From Pseudomonas sp. REP124 (GTDB lineage Bacteria > Pseudomonadota > Gammaproteobacteria > Pseudomonadales > Pseudomonadaceae): a stretch of 38,722 nt of DNA. This document shows positions 28,072 through 35,622 of the stretch, piece by piece. The notes under the pieces are model-generated. The model had not been told where the DNA came from. It saw only the letters and a list, made by a program, of their open reading frames with translations, and did not search any database. Every line of letters starts with the position of its first letter. The first letter of the stretch is position 1. Made by a program: the position numbers and the translations under genes. The stretch is from NCBI RefSeq assembly GCF_020164475.1, contig NZ_JAIQWX010000051.1, positions 1-38,722 of the forward strand, in the 5' to 3' direction.

Positions 28072-28989
28072 ATGCAACGCCTGCTCAACGACCGCCTGGA
28101 CTGGAACCTGCTGCGCACCTTCCGCGTGATCGGCCAGGAGCTGAGCATCAGCCGCGCCGCCGCTCGCCTGCACCTGACGCAACCGGCTGTAAGCCAGGCG
28201 CTCAAGCGTCTTGAGGAACAGCTGGGCCGGCAACTTATCGCCCGTCGCGGACCGCGCTTTGCCCTGACCGAAGCCGGTGAACAGATCTTCGCGTTGGCTG
28301 GTGAGATCTACGGGCAGATGTCCCAGGTCAGCAGCGCGCTGGAACAGCCGGCGGACGAAGTGATCGGCAAGGTGCGCCTGCTGATCATCAGCCGGATCTT
28401 TTCCGAACGCTTCGATGACTTCCTCGCCGACTTCCATCGCCAGCATCCGCGGGTCGATCTGGAGGTCGAGGTGATGCGCAGCTCGGACATCGTCAGCGCC
28501 CTTCAGGAAAAAACCGCGACCCTGGGTCTGAGCCTCAACCGCCGCCCGCAACCGCGCCTGGAACAACGCCTGTTCCTGCGTCAGCGTTATGCGTTTTTCT
28601 GCGGCAAGCACCATGCAATGTTCGGCCGGCAGAACGTCGTCGAAGGGGATTTGCAGAAGGAGAATTTCGTCAGCTTCACCAGCGACCAGATCGGCGGCAT
28701 GCTCTCACCACTGACGATCTTTCGTGATCAGCAGGGCTTCAGCGGACGCATCGTTGCCTCATCGCCGAGCCTGGAGGAAGTCCGGCGACTGGTGATCGCC
28801 GGCTTCGGTATCGGTTGCCTGCCCGAGCACGTGGTGGCGGCCGACGTCGACGCCGGATTGCTCTGGCGCCTGCCGCCCCACGAAGGCATTGCCGATGTGG
28901 ACATTCATTTGCTGTGGAACCGCGAACAGCGCATGAGCCGTGCCGAGACGATCTTTCTCGAAAGCCTGCAGCAACGGCTTACCGACTAG
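28072..28989 (+). CDS. LysR-family transcriptional regulator (paralog 1)
   Basis: 305 aa. N-terminal winged helix-turn-helix (ISRAAARLHLTQPAVSQALKR region, about 24-44) and a LysR substrate-binding domain (about 95-300). It is similar along its full length to the LysR at 34650-35609, sharing NDRLDWNLLRT, ENFVSFTSDQ and LLWNREQ. It converges on the RraA-type gene: the two stop codons share the tetranucleotide CTAG at 28986-28989. Together with the other LysR it flanks the six-gene catabolic cluster, so both probably regulate it or related transport genes. The inducer is unknown. The ribosome-binding site is weak. Confidence 0.88.
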   Translation: MQRLLNDRLDWNLLRTFRVIGQELSISRAAARLHLTQPAVSQALKRLEEQLGRQLIARRGPRFALTEAGEQIFALAGEIYGQMSQVSSALEQPADEVIGKVRLLIISRIFSERFDDFLADFHRQHPRVDLEVEVMRSSDIVSALQEKTATLGLSLNRRPQPRLEQRLFLRQRYAFFCGKHHAMFGRQNVVEGDLQKENFVSFTSDQIGGMLSPLTIFRDQQGFSGRIVASSPSLEEVRRLVIAGFGIGCLPEHVVAADVDAGLLWRLPPHEGIADVDIHLLWNREQRMSRAETIFLESLQQRLTD

Positions 28990-29597
28990 ACGCGCAATAC
29001 CTGCCCGATCGGTTCACCGGCCCGCAGGCGTTCGAGCAGGCGGGGCTCGGCGCGATCCGAAGCCAGGGCCTGTTCGACGACGTGTTGCGCAGTTGCCGTA
29101 TCGAGGAACAGCACGCCGTTGTCGTCGGCCAACACCCAATCCCCCGCCTTCACCGTCACACCCGCGCAGTGGATCGGCTGATTGATCAGGCTGTCGCCGC
29201 GACCGTGCTGCTTGGTGGTCAACAGGCTGGTGCCACGGGCGAACACCGGCAAGCCGCCCTCGCGTAGCTCCAACAGGTCGGTGACTGCACCGTCGACCAC
29301 GATCGCCATTGCACCTGCGCAGCGAGCCGCGCAGCTGGTGACCGCGCCGACCGGAGCGTGGCGATGATCGCCATCGGTGTCGATCACCAGCACATCCCCC
29401 GGTTTGATTTGCGCCAGGGCGTGATTGACCGCGATGGCGTCGGCGCCTTTCAGTTTCAGGGTCAATGCGCGACCCACCACTTTCATATTGGGCACCATGG
29501 CGCGTAGTTGCGGGTCGGCGAAACCCTCTTCGAGAAAATGCCCCAGGGTCGGAAAACTCACCGCCTTGAGCTGTTCAATCAGTTGCGACTCATCCAT
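28986..29597 (-). CDS. RraA-family aldolase-like protein
   Basis: 203 aa with the RraA/HMG-aldolase fold signature: GxxxTSCAARCAGAMAIVVDGAVTDLLEL and GLPVFARG. Members include 4-hydroxy-4-methyl-2-oxoglutarate aldolase and the RNase E regulator RraA. In the aldolases an Arg-Asp pair sits at the position of Thr106-Asp107 here, so the substrate-binding Arg is replaced by Thr. Catalysis is therefore uncertain, or the substrate differs. The start overlaps the RidA gene by 8 nt, and the genes are likely cotranscribed with the upstream transporter. Context suggests a lyase or hydrolase step on an oxo or hydroxy acid. It should not be read as the RNase E inhibitor. Confidence 0.8.
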   Translation of the reverse strand: MDESQLIEQLKAVSFPTLGHFLEEGFADPQLRAMVPNMKVVGRALTLKLKGADAIAVNHALAQIKPGDVLVIDTDGDHRHAPVGAVTSCAARCAGAMAIVVDGAVTDLLELREGGLPVFARGTSLLTTKQHGRGDSLINQPIHCAGVTVKAGDWVLADDNGVLFLDTATAQHVVEQALASDRAEPRLLERLRAGEPIGQVLRV

Positions 29598-29997
29598 GTT
29601 GCGGCTCCCTGTTTATCAATTCGGCGACACAGTCGATCTCCAGCGAAACGCCCCACAGCGCGACGCACACAGTGGTGCGGGCCGGTAGCGCGTGGCCGAG
29701 CAATTCGCGATACACCGCGTTGAACGGCTCCAGTTGCGCGGGGTCGGTCAGGTAGGCGTTGACCTTGATCACGTGGCTGAAATCCGAACCCGCTTCGATC
29801 AGGATCGCCTCCAGATTGCGCAGGGTTTGCCGCACCTGTTCGGGAAAATCCGCGGGCTGTTCGTCGAGGTTGTCGCGGGCCGGAATCTGCCCGGCGGTGA
29901 ACACCAGGTGGCCGCTGACCACCGCCTGTGAGTAAGGACCGACCGGGCCGATGTAGCCCGGGGCCGATTGAATTCTGCGCATGCTGATGGGTTCCAT
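29590..29997 (-). CDS. RidA/YjgF/UK114-family protein
   Basis: 135 aa, typical single-domain size. The key arginine is present (Arg107 in PARTTV), and GPVGPYSQAV and VFTAGQIP match the family. The acid usually found as Glu in the IEIEAIA region is Asp122 here (LEIDCVA). RidA proteins hydrolyse reactive enamine/imine intermediates, while cluster-linked Rid subgroups often act on specific catabolic intermediates. It starts three bases after the transporter stop and overlaps the RraA-like gene by 8 nt. ATG at 29997 is used; ATG at 29982 is an alternative, and neither has a strong ribosome-binding site. Confidence 0.85.
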   Translation of the reverse strand: MEPISMRRIQSAPGYIGPVGPYSQAVVSGHLVFTAGQIPARDNLDEQPADFPEQVRQTLRNLEAILIEAGSDFSHVIKVNAYLTDPAQLEPFNAVYRELLGHALPARTTVCVALWGVSLEIDCVAELINREPQHG

Positions 29998-30000
29998 GAG

Positions 30001-31380
30001 TCAGGCCGCAGCCGATTTGAAAGGTTTGTCGAGGGTCGTGTTGTCTTTGACGGCGGCTTCGGGGATCTCGCTGATGTCCTGCTTGAAGGTCTCGGTCAGC
30101 AACAACAGCGCCACCAGGGAAATCAGCGCCGCGCCGATCATGTACCAGGCCACCGATGAGCCTTTGCCGGTAGCGGCCAGCAAGGCGGTGGTGACGATCG
30201 GCGTGGCCGCGCTGCCGAGCAGGCCGGAGAGCATGTAGCTGATGGACAACCCGGAATAGCGCACGCGGGTGCCGAACAGTTCGGCGAGAAAGGTCGCGAT
30301 GGGACCGTAGTTGGCGGCAAACGCGGTCATCAGCAACAGGTAGCCGAAGACCACCAAGGACAGCTCTTTGGTGTCCATCAACCAGAACATCGGGAACGCC
30401 ACCAGCGCTTCGGCGAGGATGCCGCCGACGATGATCGGCTTGCGTCCGAAGCGGTCGGAGAGCGCGCCGAACACCGGCAACATGACGATGCACCAGGCGC
30501 ATGAGAGCAGCACCACACCGAGCATCGTGCTGCGGCTGAAGCCCAGATTCTGCGTGCCGTAGGTCAGGCCGAAGGCGACGATGATGTTGAACGATGCGCC
30601 GGTGGACATGGTCGCGATGCCGCCCAGCACCACTTGCTTCCAGTACTTGCGGAACACTTCGGCCAGCGGCATCTTCACCTGTACGTCGGCTTGCTTGACC
30701 TTGTTGAAGGCCGGGGTTTCCGAGATGTTCAGGCGGATGTACAAGCCGACGGCAATCAACAGCACGCTGGCCAGAAACGGAATTCGCCAGCCCCAGGCCA
30801 ACAGGTCTTCAGGGGACATGCAGGCGGCAATCAGCAGGAAGGCCAGGTTGGCGATCAGGGTTCCGGCAGGCACGCCGATCTGCACCCAGGAACCGTAGAG
30901 GCCACGCTTGTTGGCCGGCGCATGCTCCACCGCCATCAACACCGCCCCGCCCCACTCGCCGCCCAAGGCCAAACCTTGAACGACCCTGAGCAGCAACAAC
31001 AGGATCGGCGCCCAGATGCCGATGGTGGCGAAATCCGGCAACAGACCGATGGCGAACGTGGCCGCGCCCATGGTCAGCAGCGAAATCAACAGCATCGACT
31101 TGCGTCCCAAACGGTCACCGAAATGCCCGAACAAGGCCGCGCCGACAATCCGCGCCAGATACGCCGACGCGAACGTGCCGAAGGCCAGCAGCGTGCCGAT
31201 CAGCGGCACGAAATCGGGGAAGAACACTTTGTTGAATACCAGCGCCGAGGCCGTGGCGAACACGAACAAGTCGTACCACTCCACGGTGGTGCCGATCACG
31301 CTGGCCACCGCGACCTTCTTCATGCTGATGGCAACTTGCGGCGGTGCGCCGGACTTTTCTGCGGACGATAGATCGCTCAT
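30001..31380 (-). CDS. MHS-family MFS transporter (second of the cluster)
   Basis: 459 aa, about 12 membrane segments, with IGTTVEWYDLFVF near the N-terminus, GHFGDRLGRKSML and GGEWGGAVLM. It belongs to the MHS symporter family but is more distant from the other two transporters in the window than they are from each other. ATG at 31380 with GGAG six bases upstream is preferred over the adjacent GTG at 31383. It leads a sub-operon with the RidA and RraA-type genes. The substrate is probably a small organic acid, by family and context. Confidence 0.87.
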   Translation of the reverse strand: MSDLSSAEKSGAPPQVAISMKKVAVASVIGTTVEWYDLFVFATASALVFNKVFFPDFVPLIGTLLAFGTFASAYLARIVGAALFGHFGDRLGRKSMLLISLLTMGAATFAIGLLPDFATIGIWAPILLLLLRVVQGLALGGEWGGAVLMAVEHAPANKRGLYGSWVQIGVPAGTLIANLAFLLIAACMSPEDLLAWGWRIPFLASVLLIAVGLYIRLNISETPAFNKVKQADVQVKMPLAEVFRKYWKQVVLGGIATMSTGASFNIIVAFGLTYGTQNLGFSRSTMLGVVLLSCAWCIVMLPVFGALSDRFGRKPIIVGGILAEALVAFPMFWLMDTKELSLVVFGYLLLMTAFAANYGPIATFLAELFGTRVRYSGLSISYMLSGLLGSAATPIVTTALLAATGKGSSVAWYMIGAALISLVALLLLTETFKQDISEIPEAAVKDNTTLDKPFKSAAA

Positions 31381-31453
31381 CACTGTCTCCAGGAATTTAT
31401 TTAATTGTTTTGGACTGGCAGTAAATCGGTTGAGGCGAAGTTTGTTGTTATGG

Positions 31454-31478
31454 CTCGCCCAACTAACAAGTGGGCGAG
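31454..31478. other. Perfect 8-bp stem hairpin between the two halves of the cluster
   Basis: CTCGCCCA (31454-31461) and TGGGCGAG (31471-31478) form a perfect stem with a nine-base loop. No T-run follows on either strand. It lies in the 134-base gap between the dehydrogenase stop and the transporter start, so it may tune read-through or mRNA stability. Confidence 0.5.
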
Positions 31479-31514
31479 TTCGCAGGGCTGGTTGTTGTTT
31501 GAATAGCAGTTAGT

Positions 31515-32444
31515 TCAATAACCCAGAAGGCGGTCGGCGCAATTCAATAACGGCTCGCCGACATGCAATCGACGGAAGTTTTCCGCCACCTGTTCGGCAA
31601 TGCAGTCATGGGAAGCCGCCGAGGCCATGTGCGGGGTGATCGTGACGCCGCGCATCGTCCACAGGCGCTCGTCGACCGGCAGCGGTTCCTGTTCGAAGAC
31701 ATCCAGCAAGGCGCCGCGCAGCTGTCCTCGGGCCAAGGCCTGTTCGAGATCATCAATGTTCAGGTGACCACCGCGACCGCAATTGACCAGGACTGCGCCG
31801 TTGGCCAGCTTTTCGAAAGTGTCGCGCCCGAGAATGCCGCGGGTCTCATTGGTCAGCGGCAACAGGTTGATCAGCAACTCCACACCGTCGAGAAAGTCGT
31901 GAAGGTGTTGTGCACCGGCAAAGGTGTGCACGCCCGAAAGATCCTTACCGCGCCGCGCCCAACCGCGCACGTCGTAACCGGCGGCGACCAGGTCCAGGGC
32001 GATGGCGCTGCCCAGCGAACCGAGCCCCATCACCCCGATCTTGAACTGCCCTGCAGCCCTTTGCAGCGGCCGCTCCCAGCGCTGTTCGCGCTGTTGCGTC
32101 AGCACCTGATCGAAGCCACGGTGATAGTGAATCACCGCCCAGCGCACGTACTCGGTCATGCCCTGGCGATGGCCGGGGTCGACCACGCGGCAAATCGGCA
32201 AGTCCGGACACGACGGGTCGTGATCCAGGTGATCTATACCGGCGGCCACCGAGTGAATCACCTGCAGGTTGGGCAATGCCGCAAGGCTGCCCGGCAACGG
32301 AAACCAGCACGCCGCCATCTGTGCATCGACGGCCCGCGGGTCATCGGCCAGCACCGTTGTCAGTTGCGGCGCACTGCGGGTAAACGCGGCCTGCAGTTGC
32401 TTGAGCAGCACATTGTCGCGGGACAGCAGGACCACAGTATTCAT
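31515..32444 (-). CDS. D-isomer-specific 2-hydroxyacid dehydrogenase (GhrA-like)
   Basis: 309 aa. NAD(P)-binding motif GLGSLG (140-145) with WARR after the second strand, suggesting NADP preference. The catalytic residues are Arg224 (NCGRGG), Glu253 (FEQEPLP) and His272 (TPHMAS). The family reduces 2-oxo acids such as glyoxylate or hydroxypyruvate, or oxidises the D-hydroxy acids. The start overlaps the class II aldolase gene by 4 nt (ATGA), so it belongs to the operon MHS transporter, aldolase, dehydrogenase. It probably processes the transported acid or the product of the aldolase-like enzyme. Confidence 0.88.
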   Translation of the reverse strand: MNTVVLLSRDNVLLKQLQAAFTRSAPQLTTVLADDPRAVDAQMAACWFPLPGSLAALPNLQVIHSVAAGIDHLDHDPSCPDLPICRVVDPGHRQGMTEYVRWAVIHYHRGFDQVLTQQREQRWERPLQRAAGQFKIGVMGLGSLGSAIALDLVAAGYDVRGWARRGKDLSGVHTFAGAQHLHDFLDGVELLINLLPLTNETRGILGRDTFEKLANGAVLVNCGRGGHLNIDDLEQALARGQLRGALLDVFEQEPLPVDERLWTMRGVTITPHMASAASHDCIAEQVAENFRRLHVGEPLLNCADRLLGY

Positions 32445-33196
32445 GACTGATAGGACTCACGCTGGGATTCGATCAGGGTCAGGGCCGCCTGCCAGGCCAG
32501 GTCGATGATGTTGTCCTGCTCATCGCGGTCGAACTGCTCGGCGGTGTGCGCGCAGACTTCCGGCGAGGGGTAATGCAGCTCCGAACCACCGGCCAGCGCC
32601 TGGACCTGCGCCTGGCAGGCACGCTCCAGAAAGTGGATTTCCTGGAATGCCTGGGCCACGCTCGAGCCACCGACCAGCAGGCCGTGGTTGCGCAGGATCA
32701 TCGCCCGATGCGGACCGAGGTCGGCGATCAGACGCTCACGCTCGTCCAGCGACAAGGCGATGCCTTCGTAGGTGTGATAGGCCAGCTTGCCGTAGAACTT
32801 CAGTGCGTGCTGGGTGATCGGCAGCAGGCCCTGTTTCTGCGCCGCCACCGCCATGCCGGCGGCAGTGTGGGTGTGGATCACGCAATTCAGGTCCGGGCGC
32901 GCCATGTGGATCGCCGAATGAATCACGAAGCCTGCGGCGTTGACCCGATGGCCTGCGTATTCAGGGTCCACCACGCGGCCTTCCTGGTCGATGCGCACCA
33001 GATCCGAGGCGCGCATGCGGTCGAAAATCACCCCGTAGCGGTTGATCAGGAAGTGATGCTCCGGCCCGGGTATGCGCAGGGTGATGTGGGTGTCGATCAG
33101 ATCGGTCATGCGAAAGTGCGCGACCAGGCGATACAGTGCCGCCAGTTCGCAACGGGCTTGCCATTCGATCGGGTCGATGTGTGCGGGTTTACTCAC
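32441..33196 (-). CDS. Class II aldolase/adducin-family protein
   Basis: 251 aa from the GTG at 33196, which overlaps the transporter stop (GTGA) and has GAGG seven bases upstream. The open frame extends far upstream, but that part is the transporter gene in another frame. Zinc ligands are His108 and His110 (VIHTHT) and His171 (NHGLLVGG). The catalytic Glu of fuculose- and rhamnulose-phosphate aldolases, in a SSEW-type motif, is missing: the matching stretch reads NAAGFVIHSAIH. It may be a decarboxylase, a lyase with altered chemistry or a non-phosphate aldolase. It lies between the transporter and the dehydrogenase in one operon. Confidence 0.85.
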   Translation of the reverse strand: MSKPAHIDPIEWQARCELAALYRLVAHFRMTDLIDTHITLRIPGPEHHFLINRYGVIFDRMRASDLVRIDQEGRVVDPEYAGHRVNAAGFVIHSAIHMARPDLNCVIHTHTAAGMAVAAQKQGLLPITQHALKFYGKLAYHTYEGIALSLDERERLIADLGPHRAMILRNHGLLVGGSSVAQAFQEIHFLERACQAQVQALAGGSELHYPSPEVCAHTAEQFDRDEQDNIIDLAWQAALTLIESQRESYQS

Positions 33197-34494
33197 GAAT
33201 ACACCTCTTTGACAGCGTGGGTGACGACCGGGTTGGCGCGCAGGCGGGCCAGGCCGCAAACACCGATCAGGGACACGGCCGAGAGCAAGGTGAAGAACAC
33301 CGCCAGCGGCAACCATTGTCCGGAAAACTTGCTGGCCAGCAGCGTACCGATCAGCGGCGTGGTGCCGCCGGCCACGGCGCAGGCCAATTGGTAAGCGATG
33401 GAAATCCCCGAGTAGCGCAGATGCACCGGGAAGGCTTGGGTCATGTAGCCGGCGATCACCGCGTACAACGCCGAAAGAATCACCACGGCCATGGCGATGC
33501 CGAGAGTCATCAGCAGGATGTTTTGCGTGCCCACCAGCAGGAACATCGGGTACGGCGTAATCATGCACAGCAGCGCGACCAGCTTGAGGAAACGGTCTTC
33601 TCCGATGCGTTCGGCCAGGAGCGCCGAGATCGGTTGGGAGAGCAGCTGAATGATGGTCACCAGGAACAGGCAATCAAGAATAGTCGAGCGCGCGATGCCC
33701 TGGTACTGGGTCACGTAGGTGATCATGAAGGTGTTGGTGAAGAAGAACCCGGCCGAACCGATCGTCACGGCGGCGGCCGCGAACAGGATCTGCCGCCAGC
33801 AGGTGCGGATCACGTCCATCACCGGGTACTTGGCGGTTTCATGATTTTTTTGGGCCTTGGCAAACTCCGGCGATTCATGAACGCCGGAGCGTATCAACAG
33901 CCCGACCATCATCAACACGCCACTGAACAGGAACGGCAGACGCCAGCCCCAGGCAAGGAACTCATCCGGCTCCAGCGACGTCACCAGACGAAAGGCGATC
34001 AGGGCCAGCAACAAACCGGCAGGGCTGCCCAGTTGGGCGAAGGATGCGTAGAAGGTCTTGCGCTTGACCGGCGCATGTTCGCTGGCCATCAGCACCGCAC
34101 CGCCCCACTCGCCGCCGACGGAAATCCCCTGGATCACCCGCAGCACGATCAGGCCGATGGGGGCCCAGATGCCGACGCTGGCGTAGCTGGGCAGCATGCC
34201 GATGCCCGCCGTGGCGACGCCCATCAGGGCCATGGTCACCAGCAGCATTTTCTTGCGGCCCAGGCGATCGCCCAGATGCCCGAACACCATCCCGGCCATG
34301 GGACGGGCGATGAAGCCAACGGCAAAACTGCCAAAGGCCGCCAGGGTGCTCATCACCGGATCGCTGCTGGGGAAAAACACTTGCCCAAGCACCAGCGCCG
34401 CCGCGGTGGCGTAGATGTAGAAATCGTAGAACTCGATGGTCGTGCCAATGAAGGCGGCGGCCGCGGCTCGGCGCGGTTGGGGCGTAGTGTGCAT
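33193..34494 (-). CDS. MHS-family MFS transporter (paralog of the 8593-9903 gene)
   Basis: 433 aa, about 12 membrane segments, with IGTTIEFYDFYIY, GHLGDRLGRKKML and GGEWGGAVLM. It is closely similar to the transporter at 8593-9903 throughout, including the N-terminal PRRAAAAAFIGT stretch, so the two are duplicates with possibly related substrates. It is the first gene of the operon with the aldolase-like enzyme and the hydroxyacid dehydrogenase, and it is divergent from the LysR at 34650. A good -35/-10 pair lies about 77 bases upstream. The most likely substrate is a hydroxy or sugar acid, by inference from the neighbours. Confidence 0.88.
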   Translation of the reverse strand: MHTTPQPRRAAAAAFIGTTIEFYDFYIYATAAALVLGQVFFPSSDPVMSTLAAFGSFAVGFIARPMAGMVFGHLGDRLGRKKMLLVTMALMGVATAGIGMLPSYASVGIWAPIGLIVLRVIQGISVGGEWGGAVLMASEHAPVKRKTFYASFAQLGSPAGLLLALIAFRLVTSLEPDEFLAWGWRLPFLFSGVLMMVGLLIRSGVHESPEFAKAQKNHETAKYPVMDVIRTCWRQILFAAAAVTIGSAGFFFTNTFMITYVTQYQGIARSTILDCLFLVTIIQLLSQPISALLAERIGEDRFLKLVALLCMITPYPMFLLVGTQNILLMTLGIAMAVVILSALYAVIAGYMTQAFPVHLRYSGISIAYQLACAVAGGTTPLIGTLLASKFSGQWLPLAVFFTLLSAVSLIGVCGLARLRANPVVTHAVKEVYS

Positions 34495-34570
34495 GCAAGG
34501 ACCCTGTGTACTTATAGTTTTGGGCAGGTGTTAAGGCTGGTGACGGTTGCGCTCTGTGGCGCTTGTGGGC

Positions 34571-34604
34571 TTTATCGCTTCCGTGCCAGGATTAGTCAAT
34601 TTTC
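34571..34604 (-). promoter_or_regulatory. Promoter of the transporter operon with shared element (copy B)
   Basis: On the minus strand TTGACT (34599-34594), a 17-base spacer and GATAAA (34576-34571) form a promoter. The -35 lies inside GATTAGTCAATTTTC (34590-34604), identical to 10003-10017. A weak plus-strand -10 (TACTAT, 34618-34623) for the LysR gene lies alongside. This is the usual arrangement of a LysR operator between divergent genes. Confidence 0.6.
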
Positions 34605-34649
34605 AAATCCTTATCTTTACTATTAGCTCTGCTACTACATGGAGTTTTT

Positions 34650-35609
34650 ATGTCTTCTGGCGCCAACCCTTGGGTCGGCCGGCGTTTTCTCAATGACCGA
34701 CTCGACTGGAATCTGCTGCGCACTTATCTGGTGATTGGTCAGGAAGGCAGCATGAGTCGCGCGGCCGCTCGTCTGCACATCACGCAGTCAGCGGTGAGCC
34801 AGGCGCTCAAACGTCTCGAGGAACAGCTGGAATGCGTGCTGATTGCCCGCAGCGGACGGCGCTTCGATCTGACGGAAACCGGTGAGGAAGTGCTGCGTAT
34901 CGCAGCGGATATCTATGGCGATATTTCCCGTTTGAGCACGGTGGTGGAGAGTCGCCATGACGACGTGGTGGGCAAGATCCGCATTCTCACCGTCAGCGGC
35001 GTGCAGGCGCGGCACTACGACGAGTTCCTTGCGGACTTTCATGAAACCCACCCGAAGATCGAACTGGAAGTCGAGGTGATGGGCAGTTCGAACATCATCA
35101 GTTCGCTGCTGCAAAAGACCGCGACGGTCGGCGTCGGCCTGTGCCGTTTGCCGCAGCCGCGACTGGAGCAACGGGTGCTGTTTCGCGAGACCTACGCCTA
35201 CTTCTGCGGGCAGCGGCATCGGTTGTTCGGGCAGGAGAATTTGACCCTGGAGCAGTTGGCGGCGGAGAACTTCGTCAGCTTCACCAGCGATCAATTGGGC
35301 GGCAATTTGTCACCGCTGACGCTGTTTCGCGATCAGCAAGGTTTCACCGGCAAGATCGTCGCCTCCTCCACCAGTTTCGAGGAAATTTACCGGTTGATCT
35401 GTGCAGGTTACGGCATTGGCTGTTTGCCGACGCATTTGGTACGCCGGGATGTGGAACAGGGTCTGCTGTGGCCCTTGCCGCCGGAAAATGGCGTGGTGGA
35501 TTTCGATATCCAGCTGCTGTGGAATCGCGAGCAGAAGATGAGTCAGGCGGAAACGGTGTTTCTGGAGAGCTTCCAGCACATGCTCAGTATTCGTGAGCCG
35601 GTGCTGTGA
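34650..35609 (+). CDS. LysR-family transcriptional regulator (paralog 2)
   Basis: 319 aa with a winged helix-turn-helix at about 34-55 (SRAAARLHITQSAVSQALKR) and a LysR effector domain at about 105-310. It has a 13-residue N-terminal extension compared with paralog 1. ATG at 34650 follows GGAG with a five-base spacing. It is divergent from the transporter operon across a 155-base gap that contains the shared 15-bp element. It is the first candidate regulator of that operon and perhaps also of the 8593-9903 transporter. It ends 13 bases from the converging PBP2 gene with no visible terminator between. Confidence 0.9.
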   Translation: MSSGANPWVGRRFLNDRLDWNLLRTYLVIGQEGSMSRAAARLHITQSAVSQALKRLEEQLECVLIARSGRRFDLTETGEEVLRIAADIYGDISRLSTVVESRHDDVVGKIRILTVSGVQARHYDEFLADFHETHPKIELEVEVMGSSNIISSLLQKTATVGVGLCRLPQPRLEQRVLFRETYAYFCGQRHRLFGQENLTLEQLAAENFVSFTSDQLGGNLSPLTLFRDQQGFTGKIVASSTSFEEIYRLICAGYGIGCLPTHLVRRDVEQGLLWPLPPENGVVDFDIQLLWNREQKMSQAETVFLESFQHMLSIREPVL

Positions 35610-35622
35610 AGCCCTTGCCTGT

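Noticed and set aside
33197..33673. N-terminal extension of the class II aldolase frame
   Set aside because: This stretch lies inside the MHS transporter gene in another frame and reads as low-complexity Arg/Gly/Pro; the GTG at 33196 with a ribosome site and stop overlap is the better start.
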